Below, one piece after another: positions 14,630 through 24,629 of a stretch of 64,000 bases of DNA. Origin of the DNA: Seriola aureovittata. Lineage: Eukaryota; Chordata; Actinopteri; Carangiformes; Carangidae. Position 1 is the first letter of the stretch, and each line of letters opens with the position of its first letter. The notes below the pieces were generated by a model. It was not told the DNA's origin. It made no database searches and saw only the letters and a list, made by a program, of their open reading frames with translations. The stretch covers positions 21,006,001-21,070,000 of the forward strand of contig NC_079365.1 of assembly GCF_021018895.1 (NCBI RefSeq), read 5' to 3'. The position numbers and the translations under genes were made by a program.

Positions 14630-17600
14630 TCATTGGCTGGGCTCTTCATTGTTCAGGGTTGTGGGCTTCTTGGTCGAGCACTCGACCACCCAGGGGTGAG
14701 ACAGGACTCCTTGGATGGGCAGTCTGTGCATGGGGTTGTGCTTCAGCAGCCGGGCAACCAAGTCTTTGGCTCCAGCACTGATATTGGACTGTGCAGGGTA
14801 AGTGTACTCCACCTGGACAACAAAGACAAACAGGTGAGGTAAGTGGTGTGGCACGGCCTTACACTCACAACACATAGTGACTGACAAAACAAGTACTTTG
14901 AAGACATCACCTTGGGCTCTGGGATATTATGGAGCATTTTTCATTTTTATTCAGTATTTTATAGACTTATTCAATTCAACTACAAATAAAAAGACCTAAT
15001 ACATTTCTATCTTTCAACCTGACTATTGCTGTCGCTTAGATATGTGCGTCCTTTTGTAAATTTTTCCTTTCTCAACCACTTCTCTCCTCTTTTCTGCTGC
15101 ATTTGCGGTTACTTCAGTGACAGCATCGCGTAGCATTGCATTATTTACAGATGCCTGTAGCACATGGACGCACAATTAAGATAGAAGTAGTAGTCAAGGC
15201 AGAGTAGTCGACGTGTAACTATCCTAGGGGCAAATGTGATATAATCGGTGCCATTCCGGACACTTGTGTGTCAAGACAGCACTGGTGTTTAAGATTTTAA
15301 TAAAACAGGCAAAGGTGTTTTGACACACTGTTGGCTTAAATGCATTAGCCTCCTAAGACCCGAACTCTTGCATGGCGTGCATTTTTAATTTCTCTTTGCT
15401 ATTTAGGCTGATTGGGACCTGAGAAAAATGATGTCCACATATGAGGACATTAGTTTTAAATTTCGATTACTGAGTGGCAGTATAATATCCTCATATGTGG
15501 TCACCAGGCCCTTGTTGAGAAAAAGTTAGTATTGTGGTCTAGAGAACCCAAAATGTGAGGTCCACATATGTGGACGCCAGGTCCTAGGAGGTTAAGGAGC
15601 AAATCACTCAGATCCCACAGAAAATTAATAGGGAAAAATTTCACTTTGCAACACAGTGCTCTTCAGTGGGACACCACTGCAGCTCACTTTGGACAAGGTA
15701 ATGCTAGTGTTGTTTCACTATAACTGTATTTTTCAGACTGTGTAGTAAATACTCATTGAAATTGCATTTAAAAGTTGATAAAACAATATATGCCAGTTGT
15801 TGGAGTGTCTAGCTATCCTTGACTTACCCTTGATATCCTCCGGTAGGTGTCCTCATGAGTTTTTGCTTCAAAGGGGGGTTTTCCAACCAGGAACTCATAG
15901 CAGAGGACACCCAGGCTCCACAGGTCCACTTTTTCATCATGCGTTTTTCCCTCAATCATCTCTGGAGGCAAGTAGTCCAATGTTCCACACAAAGTTGACC
16001 TCCTGAAAAAGGAAAGTGTGACCGATAAAGTAAGGCGCTTTTTCATTCCTGACCTGAGTACTGATAGTCAAGCCAAACAAGTAAATAGACGATCTCCATG
16101 GAGGGAGCTGCGTCTAACCTCTCTGAAGTTTATAATGAGGAGAAACAATTGTGGAAAGTCATAATGGACATTGTTTGCAAAATACCAATCTTCCCCAGAA
16201 TCCTAAGTCATACTCCCAAAGTAACATAAACCGCCCATTTCCTTCATGTACTTTATGTATTGCATAGATGCTTTGAACTACATTTTATGTTTAGCCCATT
16301 CTCTAGACCCCCCCCTTTTTTCTCTCTTCTTTCTCTTTCACCTTGTTGAAGTATCTCCTACATAAATTCCAGATTCACTAAAAATACCCAACAGATTCAA
16401 TACTTAATTAAAACAGTCAAAACCAAAAGGCAACATCTATAAAAAAGGGCATATATGGATACCTGGAGGAGGGCGTGTGAACAGACCAGCCAAAATCTGC
16501 AATCTTCAGCTCCCCGTTGGCTCCAAGCAACAGGTTCTCTGGTTTGATGTCCCTGTGGATCACCTTCTTGGAGTGGCAATAGTTGAGGGCATCTGCCAGC
16601 TCCATGATGTACTAGTACAGCACATAAGGAATAGAGCATGATGAATCCAAATAAAATTCTGCATGCATGTAAGTTGGTGATGTAAACTGCTCATTTGATG
16701 GCAAAGTATACATTTTAAAAAAAGTTCTTAAACTGGCAGACTTACCGTGGCACTTCTGTCCTCAGTAAAATTTCCACACCGCTGCAGCTCACTGTATAGT
16801 TCTCCCTTGGGTGCAAACTCAAGGATGAGATACACACGAGACGCGTCATGGAAGTAGCCATAGAGACGCAAGATATTGGGGTGCCTGAAGGACGCCGATG
16901 CAGAAGAGTGTTCTGAGAAATTTTGTTGAAATACCCAACCATGGTTTCAAAAGAGCAAACATTGGTAGAACTATACAAACAGTTGCAATGGCTAATGCTT
17001 CAGCAGTTGCTTTATACACGAGGTCCACATTCTTAGTTAATTCAATGGATCTATGCAAAATGTAATCACTGAGCAAAACCTTCAAATTTGACTCATCTGT
17101 AGTGCTGAAATTTGGATTAATCAGAATTAATCCTGCAGAGACTGACATGACCCAATCAGATTTGAACTCAAGGCAGACAAAACAGAAACATGAACCAAGC
17201 ATGATTCTGATGGTACACGAATTGACCAGTTACAATACAATAAATATTTAACGACAGTTACCAAGAATCACATTGTGATTCAAGATGGAGCACAACTAGT
17301 GATCACAATTGATTTTAAGAGACTTTACACATACAACACCTGTTATACACAAGACCTGTATGACATGAGGGTCTACTAAAGTTGTATTAAACTGGGATAG
17401 TTGTTCATCCAAACTGTTGCAGCTTAAATTCCTTGTCATCACATACACACCAAACCAAATTGTTCACACAATTACATTTCAGTTTGGCCAACATGCTTTT
17501 CATCACTTTTTTTTTTTTAAAGATGAGTTAGACTATTGTTTACATTGCCAAGCTCTCTAATACGAAGCAGTAGCTGCCGTTATGCTAACCGAGTTACCTT

Positions 17601-18988
17601 CCAGACCTTTTTCCTCTTCAGCTTAAACCCCACTGATCATTAACTTGGGTTTCACTTATCATGAAGTCAAACCTGTTTAATTTCATTTGATTTGATAACA
17701 CAGGAATCAGTGGACACTCATCAGCAAACGAAGTGTCAAGCACTTTAAAGTGACATAATTTGGATGACAACTCTATCAAACAACCTCTAATTGGCCCTAA
17801 TTACAAAATTTGGCACAATCTGAATGATACTTTACCTGAGGTGAGACTGGATCTCTACTTCTCTCCTCAGCTGGTGTTCCACTCCGGCCTTCTCCAGCTG
17901 CTTCTTGAAGAGCACCTTCAGGGCCAAGATGAACTTACTTTGTCGCTCTCTGGCCAGGTAGACATTTCCGAATTTGCCTTTTCCCAAGGGTCGACCAATG
18001 TCAAAATTTTCCAGGCTCCATCGCTTCCTGTGTGAGCAGAAATGTGCATAGTTACAAACAGTAACAAAATGTATAATCTTACAAAAGATGATCTAATAAA
18101 AACATAAGTACACTGAATAACACTTATCAGACATACTTGGATGAAGAAGTGGCTGCAGAATCATTCTTGGCAGGTTTGTCTAACAAAAAAAAAAACAAAA
18201 AAAAACAAAACAAAACAAAAAAAAAAAGATATGTTAGAACCAAAACACGGATTACACTCACAATATTGATTAGTTTCATTTCAATTTCATATTTTGCTTA
18301 CTCTGTGGCTTCTCAAACTTTGCCAATTCTGATGGTGGTTTGGTGTTCTCAGAGTTCACCTTAGCCATGTGTGTCTTTGGCTGGATTTGCTGGGAACCAG
18401 GTTTGGGCTGAGGTGCAGGGTTTACATTCTTAGTAGCAGGGTTTACATTCTGATCAGAGGGTTGTGTGGACTTAATGGCAACAGAGACATGAGATACTGG
18501 CTTCTGATGGCTCACAGGTCGCTGAATGCGCTGAGGTCCATTTGACACACCCAGGACCCGCTGATGCTGGGTTGGTGTAACTACAGCCATCTGAGTCATC
18601 TGTGACTGTTGTAATACAGGAATCCGCTTTGGTCCTTCACTGCTTGACTGTAATCAAAGAAAATCATCAAATACTTAAACTGGCTTTTAAAGTTGTCATT
18701 TTTTTAATATCTGAAAGCAACATGAAACCTCCATCTGTTCTCCATTTGATATGGTCCTTTTTGCAGGGTCCACCAAGTTAAACTTAAGACTTAAACCTAT
18801 TCAATACCACACAGAACACAATTTAACACCCGTTTCAAATTAGTATTTTTATAACTACAGCATATTTTTTCAGTACTTCCTAGCAATATATAACAATTTC
18901 CAATGACAAATTAATGTGACCTGGATAAGTGCCAGAAAATGGGCGGATGAATTAACTAATGATAATGATTACAAGTTATTTTCTTGAC

Positions 18989-19020
<32 letters not shown>

Positions 19021-19107
19021 CAATAATCTTGATGTAAAATTGCGCATTACCTTCACTTCAGGCCTTTGAAGTTTCATGTCCTTTGTCAGCTTGAGTCTGG
19101 CGTCCAT
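14630..19107 (-). CDS. aurka: Aurora kinase A, 8 coding exons
   Basis: Serine/threonine kinase of centrosomes and spindle poles, needed for mitotic entry and bipolar spindles. Coding exons in transcription order: 19107-19051, 18647-18302, 18179-18137, 18027-17836, 16884-16746, 16611-16463, 16002-15828, 14812-14630. All have AG/GT borders and phases join without a break, giving 427 aa (human 403). Residues 1 to about 150 are a Gln/Pro/Ser-rich regulatory N-terminus. The kinase domain shows the glycine loop GKGKFGNVY (164-172), catalytic Lys186, HRDIKPEN (Asp280), DFG (Asp298) and activation-loop Thr312 in RRSTLCGT. These match human K162, D256, D274 and T288 with a constant offset of 24. The C-terminus follows HPWVVE. 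The long N-terminus and RRSTLCGT favour Aurora A over Aurora B. The start codon is ATG in exon 2, with a non-coding exon upstream. Confidence 0.96.
15345..15595. mobile_element. Short inverted-repeat element (MITE) in last aurka intron
   Basis: The ends are near-perfect inverted repeats: CCTCCTAAGACC at the left and GGTCCTAGGAGG at the right. They are flanked by TTAG on the left and TTAA on the right. The tetranucleotide flanks suggest a piggyBac-type TTAA target duplication, with one mutated. A perfect 16-bp palindrome GTCCACATATGTGGAC sits at 15560-15575. There is no coding capacity. Family assignment is inferred. Confidence 0.65.
18990..19020. repeat. (AAT)n microsatellite
   Basis: About ten AAT/TAA units in an aurka intron. 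Confidence 0.9.
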
Positions 19108-19452
19108 ATTCTGGTGAAAAGGAAACTCTTGTTAAATTAAGAATCAAACAAATCATAAACAGTTGATGTATGGGAAGGACTAAAACAGGCATGAGACCAT
19201 AAGATAACATTCAATTAATTTACCTATTTAAGCGCATCTAATTCCCTATGGCTAAATTGGCTCACTGCTAAAACAGATTTGCATTGGTGCTGTCATTACA
19301 AAAACTGTGTAACGCTACGTATCACCGATTCTCCCTTTTCTCATCTAGGAAATAATAAAAAGTAACTGTACAAAAACACTTAAAACTAGACACTGTCGTA
19401 TAAAAAAGACATTAAACGTTAGCTATCTTCTTTGCATAGCTACCGTCCCTAA

Positions 19453-19516
19453 CGTTACTAAGCTAACGTTAGTTCACCGCTAACGTTAGTTCACCGCTAA
19501 CGTTAGCTTAGTAACG
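19453..19516. repeat. Perfect 20-bp inverted repeat with internal CTAACGTTAG units
   Basis: Arm 19453-19472 is the exact reverse complement of 19497-19516. The 24-nt centre (19473-19496) contains another CTAACGTTAG palindrome flanked by two TTCACCG copies. The block is therefore both a tandem array of a 17-bp unit and a large palindrome. It lies in aurka intron 1, within about 60 bp of the first-exon donor. Confidence 0.85.
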
Positions 19517-19572
19517 ACAGCTAACCTAGATACCCAATGCAACACTCTTGTTAATGAGATAACAATACTTAC

Positions 19573-19850
19573 CTAGAGATATTATTGCAGTGACCGAAAG
19601 CAAACACCGTCCGTCAATCTATCCACAATTTAAACGAGCTGAGAACAGCTCTCAAGCAGGTTACGCCAGCTAGCTAGCTAACAGCTACGTCGGGTACGAG
19701 AGCTGGTGTTTGTGGCTGCATACATAAAGAATTATTATTCACTGTAACGTTAAGATCACTCCTCTAACCACGCTATCAAGGGAGCAATCCTTTTAGCAGC
19801 CGGTTTGAAGTTGTTAAAATAAAAAAAATTGAAAATGAAATGTATATATG
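19573..19850 (-). other. aurka: Probable non-coding first exon of aurka
   Basis: On the minus strand a GTAAGT donor begins at 19572, just after CTCTAG. The next acceptor is just before the start codon in the 19107 exon. No ATG of the reading frame is present. The upstream limit is a guess from the distance to the CCAAT/CHR promoter motifs. Confidence 0.45.
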
Positions 19851-19910
19851 GAAAGTCAACAGCTTTAAACGTGGCTGACTAACACTTCCCCTGAACACTG
19901 CCTGTTTGAT

Positions 19911-19995
19911 TTCAAACGTCCCTCCGTTGAAAACCTTTAAATAAACCAGTGGTTCTGATTGGCTGAGGGAATGCTGTTTAGTCGGTCCTCATTGG
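19911..19995 (-). promoter_or_regulatory. Cell-cycle promoter of aurka: two CCAAT boxes plus CHR
   Basis: On the minus strand there are two CCAAT boxes, at 19991-19995 and 19958-19962, exactly 33 bp apart. A TTTGAA element (CHR core) follows at 19911-19916. NF-Y sites spaced 31-35 bp apart upstream of a CHR are the known layout of G2/M promoters controlled by DREAM/B-MYB-MuvB, and AURKA is a G2/M gene. The motifs and spacing are seen directly; their activity is inferred. The first site reads GTCAGCCAATGAG and the second CTCAGCCAATCAG. Confidence 0.65.
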
Positions 19996-20328
19996 CTGAC
20001 GACAAATCTTGCCAACGGGTGTAAGCCTCCAACACAGTAGAGGACAGCAGCGAGAGTGGGACGGACGGACGGACGGAGGAGAGGAGACACAATCAACACA
20101 ACTGAAATCAATATATGTATATTTGTTGTCTGCACCGTTTATTCATGCCGAGTGTATAAATATACTCTAGTGTTTCAATACGCTATACTGTATATATTTT
20201 TTCGACATATCGTTTTATCAATGTTGTCTCGGCTTAATCAAAGCCCCTCCTCCTCTATACTTATATCTTATAACTTCCGTCTATTTCTTCTTTGGTGTTT
20301 AGTTGCAGCTTGTATCCTTCATGTGGCA

Positions 20329-20345
20329 TTACTGCCATCTTCTGG
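20329..20345 (-). promoter_or_regulatory. Candidate CTCF core motif
   Basis: The minus strand reads CCAGAAGATGGCAGTAA, close to the CTCF core CCAssAGrkGGCrsy. A second nearly identical copy is at 22871-22886, on the far side of the transposon pair. Motif match only. Confidence 0.4.
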
Positions 20346-20985
20346 AGTTAGTTAACCCGTACAGCAGCGGTGTCCAAACTTTTTGCAAAGAGGGCCAGAT
20401 TTGGTAAGGTGAAAATGTGTGGGGGCCGACCATTCAGCCTGACATTCTTTGAACCATTAACATTAAATACAAATGAACTATTTTATGAAATTTTTATTGC
20501 AAATGGCATACTTCATTTTTTTTTCATTTTCAAGTTTTTGCCAAAATCACTCTGCCTTTCATATTTCATATAAGACCACATAAAATGAAGAAAAAGTCTG
20601 TCTGGAAAAAAAACTTTTGGGAAGGTGAAACATATCTAGGTTCATCTGAAACATTACATATTATTCACTATTAAATGCTCACTGTAAACTTCTAAATTCA
20701 AAACAGTGGTCTGTGCATACTCAAAACTGTGGTTTTGATCATCAAAAAAATCAATTCACTGAGATTTTAGAAATTAATCACCTCAGAGGACTAAACACAT
20801 ATCTTGCCTGCACTAAGGGTGTGTGAAGGGTGATACTTAGATCTCGACTGCAGTATGTAGTCCAGGTCTGGCTCAAAAACAGTGGTTTTGATGCGCAAGA
20901 CATCACGCAGGTGAGAGTCACTTAGTCTCGTCCTCACGCGGCTCTTGTTAATGTTCATAACCGAGAATGTCTTCTCGCACAAGTA

Positions 20986-22583
20986 CACTACCGTTCAAAA
21001 GTTTGGGGTCGACCAGACAATTTTGTGTTTTCCATGAAAACTCACACTTTTATTTATCAAATGAGTTGCAAAATGAATAGAAAATATAGTCAAGACATTG
21101 ACAAGGTTAGAAATAATGATTTTTATTTGAAATAATAATTTTCTCCTTCAAACTTTGCTTTCATCAAAGAATGCTCCATTTGCAGCAATTACAGCATTGC
21201 AGACTTTTGGCATTCTAGCTGTTAATTTGTTGAGGTAATCTGGAGAAATTTCACCCCACGCTTCCAGAAGCCCCTCCCACAAGTTGGATTGGCTTGATGG
21301 GCACTTCTTGCGTACCATACGGTCAAGCTGCTCCCACAACAGCTCAATGGGGTTTAGATCTGGTGACTGCGCTGGCCACTCCATTACAGATAGAATACCA
21401 GCTGCCTGCTTCTTCCCTAAATAGTTCTTGCATAATTTGGAGGCGTGCTTTGGGTCATTGTCCTGTTGTAGGAGGAAATTGGCTCCAATCATGCGCTGTC
21501 CACAGGGTATGGCATGGTGTTGCAAAATGGAGTGATAGCCTTCCTTATTCAAAATCCCTTTTACCTTGTACAAATCTCCCACTTTACCAGCACCAAAGCA
21601 ACCCCAGACCATCACATTACCTCCAACGTGCTTGACAGATGGCATCAGGCACTCTTCCAGCATCTTTTCAGTTGTTCTGCGTCTCACAAATGTTCTTCTG
21701 TGTGATCCAAACACCTAAAACTTCGATTCGTCTGTCCATAACACTTTTTTCCAATCTTCCTCTGTCCAATGTCTGTGTTCTTTTGCCCATATTAATCTTT
21801 TACTTTTATTGGCCGGTCTCAGATATGGCTTTTTCTTTGCCACTCTGCCCTGAAGGCCAGCATCCCGGAGTCGCCTCTTCACTGTAGACGTTGACACTGG
21901 CGTTTTGCGAGTACCATTTAATGAAGCTGCCAGCTGAGGACCTGTGAGGCGTCTATTTCTCAAACTAGAGACTCTAATGTACTTGTCTTCTTGCTCAGTT
22001 GTGCAGCGGGGCGTCCCACTTCTCTTTCTACTCTGGTTAGAGCCTGTTTGTGCTGTTCTCTGAAGGGAGTAGTACAGGAAATCTTCAGTTTCTTGGCAAT
22101 TTCTCACATGGAATAGCCTTCATTTCTAAGAACAAGAATAGACTGTCGAGTTTCACATGAAAGTTCTCTTTTTCAGGCCATTTTGAGAGTTTAATCGAAC
22201 CCACAAATGTGATACCCCAGATTCTCAACTAGCTCAAAGGAAGGTCAGTTTTATAGCTTCTCTAACCAGCAAAACTGTTTTCAGCTGTGCTAACATAATT
22301 GCACAAGGGTTTTCAAGGGTTTTCTAATCATCCATTAGCCTTCTAACGCAATTAGCAAACACAATGTACCATTAGAACACTGGAGTGATGGTTGCTGGAA
22401 ATTGGCCTCTATACACCTATGTAGATATTGCATTAAAAACCAGACGTTTGCGGCTAGAATAGTCATTTACCACTGTATGAGTGTATTTCTGATTAGTTTA
22501 ATGTTATCTTCATTGAAAAAACAGTGCTTTTCTTTCAAAAATAAGGAAATTTCTAAGTGACCCCAAACTTTTGAACGGTAGTG
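20986..22583 (-). mobile_element. Tc1/mariner transposon, 1598 bp, nested in hAT relic
   Basis: Terminal inverted repeats start CACTACCGTTCAAAAGTTTG on both ends, and the element is flanked on each side by the TA target dinucleotide (20984-20985 and 22584-22585). The length fits a full-size Tc1 element. It carries a decayed transposase on the minus strand. The flanking hAT coding pieces rejoin across it, so it inserted after the hAT element. Confidence 0.95.
21148..22190 (-). pseudogene. Tc1 transposase, broken by stops and a frameshift
   Basis: Tc1-family DDE transposase that once cut and pasted the surrounding element. Two abutting frames, 22107-21715 and 21714-21148, are in the same register and separated by a single stop codon in the segment WTDES..FGSHRRTF. 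Recognisable parts are the helix-turn-helix region (RRLTGPQLAASLNGT), the first catalytic Asp in WTDESKF, the second in LLQQDNDPKH and the Glu in SPDLNPIELLWEQLD. Upstream of 22107 the N-terminal codons contain further stops and a frame change, so the start is lost. No functional protein is expected from this copy. Divergence looks low, so insertion was probably fairly recent. Confidence 0.9.
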
Positions 22584-22870
22584 TATGTCGAGCCAAACAA
22601 GCTCAGCATTTTCTTAGCAAATGTTCCAATCTCTTGGAACCTGCCTTCATCCAGCTGGCGGTAGAAGTTGACAAGAGGGAGCTGTTGGTGTTGGTGTTGG
22701 ACTGCTTCGTAATTCAGCGAAAAAATACTCCAATTTCCACTTGTCCTGGAAGCGGCGGCCCTCGCTGTCAACTTTTCTTTTTTTAGTTACAGTCGCCATG
22801 TCAGAAATGAAATGGGCTGGGCTGAAAGGATCACACAAGGGTCACGGCGGCGAGAGTGCGGCCACAGGTC

Positions 22871-22886
22871 TACTGCCATCTTCTGG
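22871..22886 (-). promoter_or_regulatory. Candidate CTCF core motif
   Basis: The minus strand reads CCAGAAGATGGCAGTA, the same 16-mer as at 20330-20345. It lies close to the outer end of the hAT relic. Motif match only. Confidence 0.4.
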
Positions 22887-22963
22887 TGAAATGTAAAATA
22901 GCTTTTTTTGTAAACATGTATTTTATACTGTGGTCAACAGTGCTGGCGGGCCGCATATTTTTG

Positions 22964-22990
22964 ATCATGTGCTGTACCACAGCACATGAT
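22964..22990. repeat. Perfect 12-bp hairpin, 3-nt loop
   Basis: ATCATGTGCTGT (22964-22975), loop ACC, then ACAGCACATGAT (22979-22990). It may be the subterminal end of the hAT relic. Confidence 0.85.
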
Positions 22991-23014
22991 GTAAAACTCC
23001 ATTTCACTCATCTT

Positions 23015-23015
<1 letters not shown>

Positions 23016-23048
<33 letters not shown>
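23016..23048. repeat. (TA)n microsatellite
   Basis: About 16 TA units just outside the hAT relic. The Tyr-Ile frames across it are artefacts. Confidence 0.93.
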
Positions 23049-23051
<3 letters not shown>

Positions 23052-23343
23052 TTTTTCGGCTGTAGCCACTGTCCATGACCTCCTCAGCAGCAAACAGACA
23101 CAGTTCGAGAGCAGCTGGTGAACATAGTGGAGCATTAAGAAGCTAAACAGACAGACTTCCCTCAGGAGTTGGTGGAGACCAAACACAGAGCTAAAAGAGA
23201 GGGAACACTGGACTGAGATCATCATGAGACATCAGGTGACACAAACACCACTCCAAATGCAACAAATAAAATATAATAATAATAAATAGTGTCAATTAAA
23301 AGTTATAAATGAAGATAGAAAAAGTTGTCCTCCTGTCTTCTCT

Positions 23344-24260
23344 TCACCTCTTTCCTCCACAGTCTTTCCACCAAGAATCACAGTGTGACACACCTGCGAT
23401 GTGAATGAGGTCAGTGTCAATCTTTATGGGTTGGCCACACTTGCTACAGATGTATGATGTTGGTATGTCAGTTTTTCCTCCAGGCAGCGCCCCTGCTCTG
23501 CCACAGCAGCTTGGGGCCGCCTCCCTCTTCCTGTAGGCTTTGGTCCTGGGTACAGGTAGTGCAGGCAGAGGAGGTGGATGGACAGAAGAGGGGAGTGGCG
23601 CTGGAGCGAGGAGAGGACCAACAGCACTGGATGAGGTGCCAGGCTGCTCCTCCGGGACATTGAAGTTTAAGGGCTGTCCTTGTCCCACCTGTACCAAGGA
23701 CAGACCTTTTGCTGAAGGGAGAGTGTCTGGCCAGCACCTGGAACACACAGACAAACAGACTGTTTTAGGATTTTCAGCTTTCATTAAAAGATAAATCACA
23801 GAATCACCAACACAGCTTTATGACAAACTCTTACCACTGAGTCGTCAATTCAATTCAAAGAGCTGGATGTTGGTCGGAGCCATTAACCTCGGGCTGGCCA
23901 GCACTGTCTCTCTAATGGCCACATAATCCTTGAGAACAAATGACCACCAAGTCCTCAAGGTAGCTCTGAATGACTTGGCCACTGGGTGAAGACGGTAGAG
24001 CTGGTTGCATATGGCCTCCACAAGGCGGCTAACACTGGCCCAGTTTGCAGGGCCTGAGTTCAGTCCAAGAAGACAGCTGAAAGATAATCAGAGAGCAGTG
24101 TGTGTTAATATAGATCTGATATTCATTAGAGGAAACTGATATTTGAAGTGAATCACCTCTGGAGACTCCCCTTCCCAAGACAGGAGGTGTTCTTCCCCGT
24201 CGCTGCCTCTCCTGGTATCTGGGAGGGAAGACAACTTGCTATCTGTCCTGCTCTGTCTGG
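23344..24260 (-). pseudogene. Fragment of an intron-containing repeated gene, function unknown
   Basis: I cannot name this protein. Three exon-like blocks are visible on the minus strand: about 24260-24157 (GT donor), 24076-23835 (CAG acceptor, GTAAG donor) and 23737-23344. The middle block encodes a Leu/Trp-rich segment (LGLNSGPANWASVSRLVEAI, later TWWSFVLKDYVAIRE and IQLFELN) and then meets an in-frame stop just before the donor. The last block encodes a Pro/Ala-rich linker (PLPALPVPRTKAYRKREAA) and a C-terminal SYICSKCGQP cysteine motif. From memory this resembles a multicopy teleost gene family found near transposons. That memory and the internal stop suggest a decayed copy, but it could still be expressed. 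Confidence 0.4.
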
Positions 24261-24398
24261 CAGGTGGTTTTGGATCAAAAATTAATTTCATGTGTTGGAG
24301 CTAATTGTTAGTTTTGTTAAGTTGTAAATTTAATTGATTAATTATGAGCAACTTTGTTCATTTGCTTAACTTGTTTGCTTTATTGAAATTAGATTTTT

Positions 24399-24606
24399 TT
24401 TTTTTTTTAAGTTTTTTATGCCTTTATTGGATAGTATAGTAGAGAGAGACAGGAAACAGGGAGGCATAGAGAGGGGGAATGACACGCAGCAAAGGGCCGT
24501 CCGATGCGGGATTCGAACCGAGGCCGACTGCAGCGAGGACTGCAGCGAGGACTGCAGCCCCCACAAATGGGGCGCCCGCTCAGACCACTACGCCACACAA
24601 CGCCCC
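24399..24606 (-). mobile_element. tRNA-derived SINE with target-site duplication
   Basis: On the minus strand the head contains tRNA-like promoter boxes: an A-box-like TGGTCTGAGCGGGCG and a B box GGTTCGAATCC. A tail region ends in a poly-A run (poly-T on +). Direct repeats of 15 bp, TGAARTTAGATTTTT with one mismatch, flank it at 24384-24398 and 24607-24621, as expected for LINE-mediated insertion. Inside are three copies of a GGACTGCAGCGA unit. It is too diverged and extended to be a tRNA gene. Confidence 0.8.
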
Positions 24607-24629
24607 TGAAGTTAGATTTTTGATAATAT

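Larger units (their letters stand above)
20365..22980 (-). mobile_element. Decayed hAT-like transposon interrupted by Tc1
   Basis: On the minus strand, fragments of a hAT-family transposase lie on both sides of the Tc1 insertion. An N-terminal piece opens MATVTKKRKVDSEGRRFQDK (near 22800). A later piece ends at LSLFGSTY against the right Tc1 border. The C-terminal dimerisation region continues from CEKTFSVMNINKSRVRTRL against the left border. Most of the central catalytic region is missing, so this is an internally deleted relic. The left edge, CAGCGGTGTCC at 20365, looks like a terminal repeat. The right edge is uncertain and may coincide with the hairpin at 22964-22990. Known families of this type are related to the GTF2IRD2 C-terminus. 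Confidence 0.7.

Noticed and set aside
24480..24606. Possible tRNA gene (B box GGTTCGAATCC and A-box-like sequence on the minus strand)
   Set aside because: No complete cloverleaf; the boxes are the head of a SINE with a poly-A end and target-site duplication.
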